Shown: piece after piece, positions 49,921 through 58,908 of the stretch
Numbering within the stretch: position 1 is the stretch's first letter
Layout: the number at the start of each line of letters is the position of its first letter
NCBI GenBank assembly: GCA_949511625.1
Contig: CATFEX010000029.1
Span: 1-64,000 of the forward strand
Length of the DNA: 64,000 bases
Reading direction: 5' to 3'
Origin: UBA11891 sp003533785
GTDB taxonomy: Bacteria > Bacteroidota > Bacteroidia > Flavobacteriales > Flavobacteriaceae
Notes under the pieces: generated by a model
What the model saw: only the letters and a program-made list of their open reading frames with translations
Database searches by the model: none
Told to the model about the DNA's origin: nothing
Program-made: the position numbers and the translations under genes

Positions 49921-50618
49921 AGCAGTTGTTTGTCCACAAAGCTAAGGTATTTTTTGTCTGAAAGAATCAGGTGATCCAACAGAGTAATGTCAAAAAAAGA
50001 AGCTGCTTTTTTTATACGAAGCGTCAGATTTTTATCACTGGCACTGGGTGTGAGGTTTCCTGAAGGATGGTTGTGAGCAAATATAATGGCCGTAGAATTG
50101 CAAGCCAAGGCTCGTTTAAATAATAGTCTTAAATCAACTACGGTTTCCGAAATTCCCCCTTTGCTAAGTTGCATTTTTTCAAGCAAGCGGTGGGCTCGAT
50201 TGAGATACAATATCCAAAATTCTTCGTGCTCCAACAAAGCCAATTCTTCTCTTAATAATTGATAGGCTTGCTCACTGCTTTTAATGGTGGGCTGTTGATG
50301 AATTGTCTCTGTGGAATAGCGTGAGGCAAGCCCCAAAGCAGCCATAATTTTCACAGCTTTTGCCGTTCCGATTCCATTTATTTTTATCAATTCAGAGACA
50401 TTTTGACGAGCAAGTTTTTGCAATTGATGATCGCTGTTTTTTAGAAGTTTTTTCATTAATTCTACGGCGTTTGACCCTGGCAATCCTGTACCAATAATAA
50501 GAGCTAATAGTTCGGCATTACTCAGACTACGGACGCCTTGGGCTAGTAATTTTTCTCGGGGCCGATCCGAGTGATGCCAATCCTTAATGGTCAAAGATGG
50601 TTTTTTTGGGGATTTCAT
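49917..50618 (-). CDS. radC: RadC family JAB-domain protein
   Basis: The N-terminal helix-hairpin-helix part (LLAQGVRSLSNAELLALIIGTG and LIKINGIGTAKAVKIMAALGLASRY) and the C-terminal JAMM/JAB domain (IFAHNHPSGNLTPSASDKNLTLRI...LDHLILSDKKYLSF) are both intact in 233 residues. RadC proteins were once linked to DNA repair, but their biochemical role is not settled. I start at ATG 50618 (MKSPKKPSLTIKDW); the longer frame upstream would run across the paiB promoter. Confidence 0.93.
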   Translation of the reverse strand: MKSPKKPSLTIKDWHHSDRPREKLLAQGVRSLSNAELLALIIGTGLPGSNAVELMKKLLKNSDHQLQKLARQNVSELIKINGIGTAKAVKIMAALGLASRYSTETIHQQPTIKSSEQAYQLLREELALLEHEEFWILYLNRAHRLLEKMQLSKGGISETVVDLRLLFKRALACNSTAIIFAHNHPSGNLTPSASDKNLTLRIKKAASFFDITLLDHLILSDKKYLSFVDKQLL

Positions 50619-50633
50619 ATTCCTGTAGGTTTG
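50605..50633 (+). promoter_or_regulatory. Bacteroidota promoter of the PaiB-like gene
   Basis: TTTG (50605-50608), a 17-base spacer and TAGGTTTG (50626-50633) fit the Bacteroidota promoter, 35 bases before the ATG. It overlaps the radC start. A second, weaker box TATTTTTA lies nearer to the ATG. Confidence 0.5.
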
Positions 50634-50668
50634 CAAAATAAGATACTGTATTTTTACGGGACACGAAT

Positions 50669-51301
50669 ATGAAATATCCACCTCAGCATCATCAAGAAGC
50701 CAATTTTGAAAATTGTGTATATCTGGCCAAAGAATACCCTTTGGCTACGGTCATTTCCTCTATAAACCAACAAATTCATAGTTCTCATTTGCCTCTAGTA
50801 TATCAAGAGAATGACTCGCTTGGTGTTTTTGTTGGTCATTTGGATAAATTCAATCCTCAACTAGAGGCACTGGAAAAAGGATTAGAAGTGGAGTTGATTT
50901 TTCATGGTCCTGAGATTTATATTTCACCAACTACCTACCAAACCACCCAATTACCCACTTGGAATTACTTCAAGGCCCATTTTAAAGGAAGCCCACGCAT
51001 CATTACTGATAAGGAAACTGTCAAACAAAGTTTAATCAGCATGACAGAAGTTCTGGAAGGCAACGAGCAACGATATCGTCTTGATCCCAAAAATCCAAGA
51101 ATGAAAGCGGCTTTGGACTATATCATTGGCTTTGAAATTACTATTCTAGCTTGGGAAGGCAAGCACAAAATCTCTCAGGACAAACACACGAATGATCAGC
51201 TACTGGCTAAAGAAGCATTGTTTAATAAATTTCCAAATAGCAAAAAAGTTATCAATGAACTGTATCGGAATCACCAAACTAAAAAGACCCCACTCGACTA
51301 A
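50669..51301 (+). CDS. FMN-binding PaiB-type negative transcriptional regulator family protein
   Basis: The 210 residues form a split-barrel flavin-binding protein of the PaiB family. Seen are the start KYPPQHHQEANFENCVYLAKEYPLATVIS, SSHLPLVYQENDSLGVFVGHLDKFNPQ, YISPTTYQTTQLPTWNYFKAHFKG and IIGFEITILAWEGKHKISQD. In Bacillus PaiB was linked to protease and sporulation control, but many relatives may be flavin enzymes, so the name is a family label. The last 23 bases overlap the convergent mpl. Confidence 0.88.
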   Translation: MKYPPQHHQEANFENCVYLAKEYPLATVISSINQQIHSSHLPLVYQENDSLGVFVGHLDKFNPQLEALEKGLEVELIFHGPEIYISPTTYQTTQLPTWNYFKAHFKGSPRIITDKETVKQSLISMTEVLEGNEQRYRLDPKNPRMKAALDYIIGFEITILAWEGKHKISQDKHTNDQLLAKEALFNKFPNSKKVINELYRNHQTKKTPLD

Positions 51302-52646
51302 TTAAATTATCCCAATTGAGACCCCCGTAGTTACCCGAACTCATCATCAAAAGAACCGCATCTTCATAATTGTATTCAAGCAAGGATTGATGCAATTCTG
51401 TAGGATTTTCAAAAACAATTACATTCGGATGTTTAAAGGCCATTTCAATAGTTTCTTTTTCCAATAAAGGACGTTTTTTGATTTTTAAAGCTACTGGGTC
51501 ATAAAAAATAAAAGCCTGATCAGCTGCATTTAATGAATTGGTGAAGGCCGGAAGAAATTCTGCATCCAAGCTGCTGTAGGTATGTAACTCTAGACAGGCA
51601 ATGAGTTTTTTTTCTCCAAACTGGGTTTTCACGGCTTGCGCAGTTGCTGTGACTTTGCTTGGTGAATGGGCAAAATCTTTATATAGCCAACTGGTCTTTC
51701 CTTTGATCAAGCATTCTAAACGCTTGGAAGCCCCTTTAAAAGAAGGAATGGCTTCTACAAATTCTTCTTCACTCACCCCCACAAGTTGACAAACCCACTG
51801 TGCAGCCGACAGATTGGCCATGTTGTGACTGCCAAATACGGTTAATGGTATGAGACCCTCGTTGGTCTCGAGGAAAGTGGCTCCTTGATGAATTTGATGC
51901 GTTATGGTCTGATAAGCGGTTTTTCTAATTGTATTCTCACTCGCTAGGACCAAACGACTCACCACTGAATCTTCACTATTGTATATCACAACTCCGCCTG
52001 GCTGGATACTATTAATAAAAGACTCAAATTGGGCAATATAGCTTTCATCAGTTGGAAATACATTTACATGGTCTCTGGCAATGCCACTAACCACAGCGAT
52101 TTGAGGTTGATACCACAAGAATTTTGATTGTGGATCAATTGGTGAAGAGGGGTACTCATCCCCCTCAAGGAGAACAAAGTCATTTTCTTGGGTTAAGAGG
52201 ACAGAATTATCATACCCCTCCAATGCTGCACCAATCATATAATCGATTGCAATTTGATGGTAGTTCAGCACATGGAGTATCATGGCTGTAATAGTTGTTT
52301 TACCGTGGCTCCCTGCAATGACTATACGAGTTTTTTCTTTATTGCATTCATATAGATATTGCGGATAAGAGTAGATTTTTAGTCCCAATCCTTGTGCACG
52401 AACCAACTCTGGATTGTCTAATTTGGCATGCATTCCTAATATAACAGCATCCAACTCTGGCGTTATTTTTTCCGGAAACCATCCCATCTTTTCTGGCAGC
52501 AACCCTCGTTTTTCTAGTATACTGAATGAAGGATCAAATATCGCATCGTCACTTCCACTAATTTGGTGTCCGTGTTGGGCCAGTGCAATGGCTAAGCTAT
52601 GCATAGCACTTCCTCCTATGGCAATAAAGTGAATTCGTTGTCCCAC
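51279..52646 (-). CDS. mpl: UDP-N-acetylmuramate:L-alanyl-gamma-D-glutamyl-meso-diaminopimelate ligase
   Basis: Mpl re-attaches recycled tripeptide to UDP-MurNAc, bypassing MurC-MurD-MurE. It resembles MurC but has Mpl features: HFIAIGGSAMHSLAIALAQHGHQISGSDD at the start, IVIAGSHGKTTITAMILHVL, LEGDEYPSSPIDPQSKFLWYQPQIAVVSGIARDHVNVFP and YKDFAHSPSKVTATAQAVK. A second MurC is excluded by the dcw copy. The start is GTG, sharing one base with the obg stop. It fits the DAP-type murein predicted by murE. Confidence 0.94.
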   Translation of the reverse strand: MGQRIHFIAIGGSAMHSLAIALAQHGHQISGSDDAIFDPSFSILEKRGLLPEKMGWFPEKITPELDAVILGMHAKLDNPELVRAQGLGLKIYSYPQYLYECNKEKTRIVIAGSHGKTTITAMILHVLNYHQIAIDYMIGAALEGYDNSVLLTQENDFVLLEGDEYPSSPIDPQSKFLWYQPQIAVVSGIARDHVNVFPTDESYIAQFESFINSIQPGGVVIYNSEDSVVSRLVLASENTIRKTAYQTITHQIHQGATFLETNEGLIPLTVFGSHNMANLSAAQWVCQLVGVSEEEFVEAIPSFKGASKRLECLIKGKTSWLYKDFAHSPSKVTATAQAVKTQFGEKKLIACLELHTYSSLDAEFLPAFTNSLNAADQAFIFYDPVALKIKKRPLLEKETIEMAFKHPNVIVFENPTELHQSLLEYNYEDAVLLMMSSGNYGGLNWDNLISRVGSF

Positions 52647-53653
52647 TATATTACTTTATTTAATAAATGCCAAAGCGCATCTTTCATCTCTTGGAGTCCT
52701 TGTTGCGCAATAGATGAAATCATAAAATGGGGTATTTCTCCAAACTGTTCTTTCATTTCTATTTGATATTCCTTCCTAAGCTCGTCATCCAATAAGTCGC
52801 ACTTGGTTAATACAACTATATAATCTTTATCAATGAGTTCGGGATTGTAGGCAATGAGTTCTGCTTGAAGTGTATCAAAAGCCTGTTTTACATTTTGAGT
52901 ATCCGCAGGAATCATAAAAAGTAATAAAGAGTTACGTTCTATATGGCGAAGAAAATAATGCCCCAAGCCTTTTCCTTCTGAAGCACCCTCAATTATACCT
53001 GGGATGTCCGCCATAACGAACGATTGAAAATCGCGATAGGGAACAATTCCCAAATTGGGTTTGAGGGTAGTAAATTCATAATCAGCAATCTTGGGTTTCG
53101 CTGCAGTTAAGGTAGCCAAAAGGGTTGATTTTCCTGCATTGGGAAATCCAACCAATCCCACATCAGCCAATACTTTCAATTCTAGTGTAAGCTGAATACT
53201 CGATCCTTCTAAACCCGATTGTGCGTATCTGGGCGTTTGCCTTGTCGCTGACTTAAAATGCCAATTACCACGACCTCCTAATCCTCCTTTGAGTACTATT
53301 TCTTCTTGGTTTTTTTCGGTTATTTCAAAAAGAATTTCTTGATTTTCTGCATTTTTGACTACCGTCCCAAGGGGAACATCAATAAAAACATCTTCCCCTT
53401 GAGCGCCAGAACTACGACTCTTGCCTCCTGATTCTCCGTGACCAGCACTGAAATGTTTTTTAAATTTGAAGGGGTAAAGTGTCCAAAGATTGGTATTGGC
53501 TCGAATGATAACATGTCCTCCGCGTCCACCATCGCCTCCGTCGGGCCCCCCTTTAGCAACAAATTTTTCACGGCGTAAATGAGTTGATCCGCTACCTCCG
53601 TTTCCAGAAGTAACAAATAACTTAACATAATCAACAAAATTGCCTTCGGTCAT
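52646..53653 (-). CDS. obg: GTPase Obg/CgtA
   Basis: Obg is an essential GTPase in 50S assembly and stress control. The glycine-rich Obg fold (VTSGNGGSGSTHLRREKFVAKGGPDGGDGGRGGHVIIRAN) is followed by the G domain with GFPNAGKSTLLATLT, DIPGIIEGASEGKGLGHYFLRHIERNSLLLFMI and TKCDLL. No C-terminal OCT domain is present in the 335 residues. It stands six bases after adk. Confidence 0.97.
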   Translation of the reverse strand: MTEGNFVDYVKLFVTSGNGGSGSTHLRREKFVAKGGPDGGDGGRGGHVIIRANTNLWTLYPFKFKKHFSAGHGESGGKSRSSGAQGEDVFIDVPLGTVVKNAENQEILFEITEKNQEEIVLKGGLGGRGNWHFKSATRQTPRYAQSGLEGSSIQLTLELKVLADVGLVGFPNAGKSTLLATLTAAKPKIADYEFTTLKPNLGIVPYRDFQSFVMADIPGIIEGASEGKGLGHYFLRHIERNSLLLFMIPADTQNVKQAFDTLQAELIAYNPELIDKDYIVVLTKCDLLDDELRKEYQIEMKEQFGEIPHFMISSIAQQGLQEMKDALWHLLNKVI

Positions 53654-53659
53654 TGCAAA

Positions 53660-54232
53660 TCAAATGCTGTCTATCAACTGGGTTAGACGTTCGCTAATTT
53701 CCTCTAAGGTTCCAATACCGTCAACCGAATGAAATTTATTTTGTTGTTGATAATAACTTTTTAATGGAGCAGTCTTCTGTTTATATTCTTCAAAACGATT
53801 TCTGATTTTTACCTCATCTTGATCGTCTGAACGACCACTAGTTTCCCCTCTTTTAAGAAGGCGCTCTACCAATACATCATCAGATGCTTCTAAAGCAACA
53901 GTAGCTGAAATATTAAGATTTTGTTTAGCTAAAAAAATATCCAAAGCTTCTGCTTGGGCTTGAGTTCGAGGAAAACCATCAAATATAAATCCGGCCGCAT
54001 TTGGATTTTTCTGAACCTCTGCTTCCAACATGTCAATGGTGACTTGATCGGGTACTAGATCACCCCCATCAATGTAGGACTGTGCTAAAATGCCCAAAGG
54101 GGTTTTATTTTTAATATTGTACCGAAACAAATCTCCTGTCGAAATGTGTACTAAGTTGTAGTGTTCCTTTAGCAATGCTGCCTGTGTTCCCTTGCCCGCT
54201 CCCGGTTTTCCAAAAAATACCAGTATTTTCAT
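53660..54232 (-). CDS. adk: Adenylate kinase
   Basis: The enzyme interconverts ATP+AMP and 2 ADP. The P-loop is GKPGAGKGTQ, the AMP site includes HISTGDLFRYNI, and FDGFPRTQAQAEAL and RLLKRGETSGRSDDQDEVKIRNRF follow. With 190 residues it is the short form lacking a zinc-binding LID insert. It is the first gene of adk-obg-mpl. Confidence 0.97.
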   Translation of the reverse strand: MKILVFFGKPGAGKGTQAALLKEHYNLVHISTGDLFRYNIKNKTPLGILAQSYIDGGDLVPDQVTIDMLEAEVQKNPNAAGFIFDGFPRTQAQAEALDIFLAKQNLNISATVALEASDDVLVERLLKRGETSGRSDDQDEVKIRNRFEEYKQKTAPLKSYYQQQNKFHSVDGIGTLEEISERLTQLIDSI

Positions 54233-54254
54233 GAATCTTGTAAAATATGAAGGT

Positions 54255-54262
54255 CAAAGATA
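54255..54262 (-). promoter_or_regulatory. Bacteroidota -7 promoter element of adk-obg-mpl
   Basis: On the reverse strand TATCTTTG matches TAnnTTTG, 22 bases before the adk ATG. No clear -33 TTG is visible. Confidence 0.5.
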
Positions 54263-54323
54263 TCTATTTTGTGCCCCTTTTTTCCCATAGCGGAAAGATA
54301 TCCGTATTTTTACTTTAAAATTG

Positions 54324-55481
54324 ATGATGAGTTATTTTTCAGGGACAAAATCAATTGGAATCCTAGGAGGAGGGCAACTTGGAAAAATGCTATTGTACTG
54401 CACCCGACAATGGGATATTAAAACTCATGTCCTCGACCCGAATCCCAAAGCACCTGCGCGTTTGGCCTGTGATTCTTTTCATATTGGTGATTTAATGGAT
54501 TATCAAACGGTTGTTGCTTTTGGTCAGCAAGTAGATATACTCACCATCGAAATTGAAAATGTGAATGTAGACGCACTAAAAACCCTTCAAAAGGAAGGGG
54601 TCAAAGTTTACCCACAACCCGAAGTTCTTGAGTCCATCCAAAACAAATGTGTACAAAAAGAATTTTATAACAAACACAATATCCCTACTTCACCTTTTAT
54701 AAATTTTGACACCTTAGAGGCACTGAAAGAAGCTGTTCTCAAAGGCAATCTTTCTTTCCCATTTGTTTGGAAGTCGAGTCAGTTGGGCTATGATGGTTAT
54801 GGGGTTCATATCGTACGAGGCAATAAAGATTTGGAAGAATTACAAGAGGGAGCTTGTTTGGCAGAAGACTTGATCCCCTTTAAAAAAGAACTGGCTGTTA
54901 TGGTTTGCCGTCGTCCTCGGGGTGAAATAAAAGTATATCCATTGGTAGAAATGGAATTTCATCCTACCGCCAACCAAGTTGAATACGTGTTGTGTCCTGC
55001 TCAGGTAGATTCTAAAATTGAAAAAAAAGCCAATGATGTAGCACGGTTGGTCTCAGAAAAATTTAACCATGTCGGTCTCTTAGCTGTGGAGCTATTTCTA
55101 ACGCAAGAGGGAGATATTCTTGTGAATGAAGTTGCCCCCAGGCCCCACAATAGTGGGCATTACACTTTAGAAGCAGCCTACACTTCTCAATTTGAACAAC
55201 ACATTCGAGCTATTCTCGACTTACCCCTAGGGAACACCTCAAACAAAGTGAGTTCTGTGATGGTCAATTTGGTAGGAAAAGAAGGATTTCAAGGACCCGT
55301 TTTCTACCAAAATATAGATCAAATATTAGGAATGGAGGGTGTTTGTCCTCATATATATGGAAAAAAAGAGACCCGCCCTTTTAGAAAAATGGGCCACGTC
55401 ACTATCGTCCATCCCGAGCTTGCCTATGCACGTAAGCTCGCTGAACAAGTTAAAGAATCCATTGAAGTAATAAGTAAATAA
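54324..55481 (+). CDS. purK: 5-(carboxyamino)imidazole ribonucleotide synthase
   Basis: PurK is an ATP-grasp enzyme that carboxylates AIR in purine synthesis. Markers: SIGILGGGQLGKMLLYCTRQWDIKTHVLDPNPKAPA, VKVYPQPEVLESIQNKCVQKEF, WKSSQLGYDGYGVHIV, LAVELFLTQEGDILVNEVAPRPHNSGHYTLEA and SQFEQHIRAI. The start has two adjacent ATG codons (54324, 54327) after a TTG; either ATG is possible. purE follows after one base. A TATTTTTA at 54305-54312 may be a variant promoter core. Confidence 0.95.
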   Translation: MMSYFSGTKSIGILGGGQLGKMLLYCTRQWDIKTHVLDPNPKAPARLACDSFHIGDLMDYQTVVAFGQQVDILTIEIENVNVDALKTLQKEGVKVYPQPEVLESIQNKCVQKEFYNKHNIPTSPFINFDTLEALKEAVLKGNLSFPFVWKSSQLGYDGYGVHIVRGNKDLEELQEGACLAEDLIPFKKELAVMVCRRPRGEIKVYPLVEMEFHPTANQVEYVLCPAQVDSKIEKKANDVARLVSEKFNHVGLLAVELFLTQEGDILVNEVAPRPHNSGHYTLEAAYTSQFEQHIRAILDLPLGNTSNKVSSVMVNLVGKEGFQGPVFYQNIDQILGMEGVCPHIYGKKETRPFRKMGHVTIVHPELAYARKLAEQVKESIEVISK

Positions 55482-55482
55482 T

Positions 55483-55965
55483 ATGGCAACAGTAGGAATT
55501 ATTATGGGCAGTCAATCCGATCTCCCCGTTATGCAAGAAGCGATTGATATCCTTAAAGAATTTGGGATTACTGTCGCAGTAGATATTGTTTCAGCACACC
55601 GCACCCCTGAGAAACTGATGGACTATGGTCAAAATGCCCATCAACGAGGTATTGCGGTAATTATCGCTGGAGCCGGGGGCGCTGCCCACCTTCCTGGGAT
55701 GATTGCTTCACTCAGCCCACTCCCAGTCATCGGCGTTCCTATCAAATCCAAAAAATCTATCGATGGATGGGATTCTATTCTTTCCATTTTACAAATGCCA
55801 GGGGGAGTACCTGTAGCAACTGTGGCCTTGGATGGGGCAAAAAATGCAGGCCTTTTGGCTGCACAAATTTTAGGATCCAGCGACGCACAGCTCCAACAAA
55901 AGATGATCGCTTATAAAAAAACTTTAGCAGAAAAAGTGCATGAAAGTGCTAAAAAACTTAAATGA
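55483..55965 (+). CDS. purE: 5-(carboxyamino)imidazole ribonucleotide mutase
   Basis: PurE moves the carboxyl group of N5-CAIR to the ring carbon, the step after PurK. The 160 residues begin with IIMGSQSDLPVMQEAIDILKEFGI, then VSAHRTPEKLMDYGQNAHQRGIAVIIAGAGGAAHLPGMIASLSPLPVIGVPIKSK and the LQMPGGVPVATVALDGAKNAGLLAAQIL end. This is the class I (PurK-dependent) type. Confidence 0.97.
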   Translation: MATVGIIMGSQSDLPVMQEAIDILKEFGITVAVDIVSAHRTPEKLMDYGQNAHQRGIAVIIAGAGGAAHLPGMIASLSPLPVIGVPIKSKKSIDGWDSILSILQMPGGVPVATVALDGAKNAGLLAAQILGSSDAQLQQKMIAYKKTLAEKVHESAKKLK

Positions 55966-55972
55966 TTAAATT

Positions 55973-57997
55973 TTGAACAATCCGTTACTTCTTCCCTTTG
56001 AGACCCCCTACCAAGCAGCCCCTTTCTCAAAAATTAAACCTGAACACTTTCTACCGGCCATTGAAGAATCAATTCGACTGGCAAAAGAAGAATTGGAAGA
56101 ACTGCTTAGCCAACCACAGACTCCTACCTTTCAAAACACATTCCCACCACTCGATACTTTGGGCGAATCGCTCAATCGGAATACGAGTTTATTATTTAAT
56201 TTGAATGCATCTGAAACCACTGAGGGAATTCAAAAAGCGGCACAGCTAGCTGCTCCCCTAGTAACAGATTTTCAAAATGCATTGCGGTTGGATTCTCGAT
56301 TATTTGATCGGATTAAATTCGTTTATGAAAACACTGACAGAAGCACCCTAAATGCTGAAGAACAAACCCTGTTAGAAAAAAAATACAAGGGGTTTACGCG
56401 AAACGGAGCCTTGCTTACTGAGGCAGGGAAAAAGCGGCTGCGTTCTATTGATAGCACTCTAGCAAAGCATTCGCTTAGCTTTGGCAAGCATGTTTTAGCA
56501 GACACTCAAGCCTATTTTCTTCACTTGACTCAAGAGGAAGACCTAAAAGGATTACCCAAGCAAGTTATAGAGGCAGCTGGAATAATGGCTCAGCATAAGG
56601 ATTTAGAAGGATGGGTATTTACTCTCGATTTTCCAAGTTACGTTCCCTTTATAACGTATGCTGAAAACCGTTCTTTACGAAAAAAAATGGTTTTAGCTCA
56701 TGGGAAAAGAGGATTCCAAAATAATAAAAACAATACTATTTCTTTAATTATCGAAATCATCAAACTTCGAAAAGAACGTGCCGAATTGCTAGGATATTCT
56801 TCCCATGCTTCCTATGCTATGGAAGAGCGTATGGCTGAATCTGAAGAGCGCGTTCATTCATTTCTTTCATTATTATACGACAAGGCTGCACCGGCTGCCA
56901 ACAAAGAATGGAACGCTTTGGAACAACTGGCGCAAACTCAGCTTGAAGGAGAACCTATCCAAAAATGGGATACGGCATTTTTAACTGAAAAACTAAAACA
57001 AAAACAGCTTGATTTAGACGAGCAAGAATTGAAGCCTTATTTTGAATTAACTCAAGTACTGAAGGGTCTTTTCGCAATTGTGGGCCAACTCTATGGGCTC
57101 AATTTTAGTTTTTCAAAAAAGATCGAAGGATATCATCCAGATGTACAATCCTATGAGGTTACCAATGATAAGGGAGCTTTTGTTTCACTACTTTATATGG
57201 ATTTTTTTCCTCGTTCTGGGAAGCGAGGGGGAGCCTGGATGACTACCTACCTATCTCAAAACAAAAAAAGGCGTCCGCACGTTTCAGTCGTTTGCAACTT
57301 TACACCTCCAACAAAGACTACCCCCTCGTTACTAAGTTTTCAAGAGGTCACTACCTTATTTCATGAGTTTGGTCATGCGCTTCACGGAATGTTAGCAAAC
57401 ACTACCTATGCCAGCCTAAGTGGAACCAACGTGTACTGGGATTTTGTGGAATTACCCAGCCAATTAATGGAGAACTGGTGCTTTGAAAAGGCAGCGTTAG
57501 AAAAATTTGCAAGACATTATCAAACGGGAAAAACCCTGCCAGAAAATTTAATAGTTAAACTAAAAAAGAAAGCCCAATTTCAGCAAGGATTACAAACCCT
57601 GCGTCAATTGAGTTTTGCCTTATTAGATCTATCCTTTCACAACGATAAGGCAAACGAAATTGAAGATGTAAAGGATCATGAAATGAAGGTCATGGCCCCT
57701 TTTCAAAGAACACCAAGTATTCCAGAAAATATAATATGTACAGCCTTTTCACATATTTTTCAGGGTGGATACGCAGCCGGATATTACAGCTATAAATGGG
57801 CAGAGGTGTTAGATGCGGACGCCTTTGAATATTTTAAGGAACAGGGCATTCTAAATCCTAAAATAGCTAAAGAATTTGCCTCCTCTATTTTGTCTAAAGG
57901 GGGAACTGAACATCCAATGAAATTATATAAAAGATTTCGCGGCAAGGAACCCAACATAGAGGCACTACTTAATAGAAGTGGGTTGATTAATGCTTGA
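55973..57997 (+). CDS. M3 family zinc metallopeptidase (oligopeptidase A / Dcp type)
   Basis: This is a thimet-oligopeptidase-like enzyme of 674 residues that degrades short peptides in the cytoplasm; no signal peptide is seen. The zinc motif HEFGH is at residues 464-468 in TLFHEFGHALHGMLANTTYASLSGTNVYWDFVELPSQLMENW, with the third ligand in that last stretch. The N-terminal PLLLPFETPYQAAPFSKIKPEHFLPAIEESI fits the family. The start is TTG at 55973, eight bases after purE, so it shares that transcript. The 3' end overlaps the convergent UbiA-like gene. Confidence 0.93.
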   Translation: MNNPLLLPFETPYQAAPFSKIKPEHFLPAIEESIRLAKEELEELLSQPQTPTFQNTFPPLDTLGESLNRNTSLLFNLNASETTEGIQKAAQLAAPLVTDFQNALRLDSRLFDRIKFVYENTDRSTLNAEEQTLLEKKYKGFTRNGALLTEAGKKRLRSIDSTLAKHSLSFGKHVLADTQAYFLHLTQEEDLKGLPKQVIEAAGIMAQHKDLEGWVFTLDFPSYVPFITYAENRSLRKKMVLAHGKRGFQNNKNNTISLIIEIIKLRKERAELLGYSSHASYAMEERMAESEERVHSFLSLLYDKAAPAANKEWNALEQLAQTQLEGEPIQKWDTAFLTEKLKQKQLDLDEQELKPYFELTQVLKGLFAIVGQLYGLNFSFSKKIEGYHPDVQSYEVTNDKGAFVSLLYMDFFPRSGKRGGAWMTTYLSQNKKRRPHVSVVCNFTPPTKTTPSLLSFQEVTTLFHEFGHALHGMLANTTYASLSGTNVYWDFVELPSQLMENWCFEKAALEKFARHYQTGKTLPENLIVKLKKKAQFQQGLQTLRQLSFALLDLSFHNDKANEIEDVKDHEMKVMAPFQRTPSIPENIICTAFSHIFQGGYAAGYYSYKWAEVLDADAFEYFKEQGILNPKIAKEFASSILSKGGTEHPMKLYKRFRGKEPNIEALLNRSGLINA

Positions 57998-58784
57998 TGA
58001 GCCAACTCAAAAGCAACCATAAAATCGGAATCCCTTCCATCCAAAAACTTGAATAGTACGCATTCTGTGAGCTACTGGCTCTGAGCAGTCCAAACCACAA
58101 AAAACTATGGACACATAAGGTGATTTCTATAGGTTGCCATTGGGCCGCCAGTGAAAAAAAAACCGAAAGAAGAATCCCAACTGTGCCAAGGATTTTAGTT
58201 TTTAAGACCCCAAATCGTTGGGGCCAGGTTCGCAACTCAACAGCATCTGTTTTCAAATCTCGAATTTCAAATGGCAGGGTTGCACAAAGGATAAAAACAA
58301 AACGATGTGCAAATACAGAAATAGCAAAAATAAGGTCTACGGTTTGGTCAACTATAGGAAAACAGACCGTAAACAATGCCCATACTACCGCAACCCAATA
58401 AATCTTAATTTTTCTTTGATTGCGAAGATTTACTTTTCCCTTTTGAAAAGGGTAGGCATAAAAAAAACCCATCATACTAATAGCTAAAAAAACCCCTTTC
58501 TGTGGCCAAGATAAAAACCAGAAGACGAGGCAAAGGAAAATTATTAAACTCCAAACGAGTATGGGATACCGAGTGGGTAAAAAGAGATATTTCCCTTTTC
58601 TGACCCAATTATACTTAATTGTATTGTACCCCAAAACTGTCGCCGCAAATCCACAGAAATACAAAAGCGGATCAAGAGCTATTTCAAACTGAAATGAGGT
58701 CACAGCAAATAAAGAAACAACAGCCAAACCAACGTGCATGCTAGAATGAACATAAAATTCGAAAATACTACGGATTTGTTTCAT
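57987..58784 (-). CDS. UbiA-like membrane protein, first Asp-rich motif missing
   Basis: The 265 residues contain about eight or nine hydrophobic helices and resemble UbiA-superfamily prenyltransferases. The second aspartate motif is recognisable as EIRDLKTDAVELRTWPQRFG. The first motif (NDxxD) expected in the loop after helix 2 is replaced by GYNTIKYNWVRKGKY, which has no aspartate. In flavobacteria related proteins are usually left as hypothetical. A prenyl-transfer function is therefore doubtful; it may act on another substrate or be non-catalytic. It has its own promoter and is a single gene. Confidence 0.75.
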   Translation of the reverse strand: MKQIRSIFEFYVHSSMHVGLAVVSLFAVTSFQFEIALDPLLYFCGFAATVLGYNTIKYNWVRKGKYLFLPTRYPILVWSLIIFLCLVFWFLSWPQKGVFLAISMMGFFYAYPFQKGKVNLRNQRKIKIYWVAVVWALFTVCFPIVDQTVDLIFAISVFAHRFVFILCATLPFEIRDLKTDAVELRTWPQRFGVLKTKILGTVGILLSVFFSLAAQWQPIEITLCVHSFLWFGLLRASSSQNAYYSSFWMEGIPILWLLLSWLIKH

Positions 58785-58789
58785 TCAAG

Positions 58790-58818
58790 CAAAAGTATTC
58801 AAAGTGTTAATAACTCAA
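58790..58818 (-). promoter_or_regulatory. Bacteroidota promoter of the UbiA-like gene
   Basis: On the reverse strand TTG (58816-58818), an 18-base spacer and TACTTTTG (58790-58797) give a full match. The -7 box ends five bases before the ATG, predicting a leaderless message. Confidence 0.65.
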
Positions 58819-58882
58819 GAAAAGCGTTGAAAATTAATTTAGAGAGACCTAGATTTTTTAAACAAAATGTTTTGAAAAAAAT

Positions 58883-58890
58883 TAATTTTG
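58883..58890 (+). promoter_or_regulatory. Possible -7 promoter element of gcvP
   Basis: TAATTTTG matches TAnnTTTG, 18 bases before the gcvP ATG. The surroundings are AT-rich and no -33 TTG at proper spacing is seen. No glycine riboswitch structure is recognisable in the short leader. Confidence 0.35.
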
Positions 58891-58908
58891 ATAGTAAATA
58901 TTTCTTAA

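Noticed and set aside
51279..52646. Second murC gene
   Set aside because: The sequence has the Mpl-type N-terminus and the long GDEYPSSPIDPQSKFLWY region, and murC proper is in the dcw cluster.
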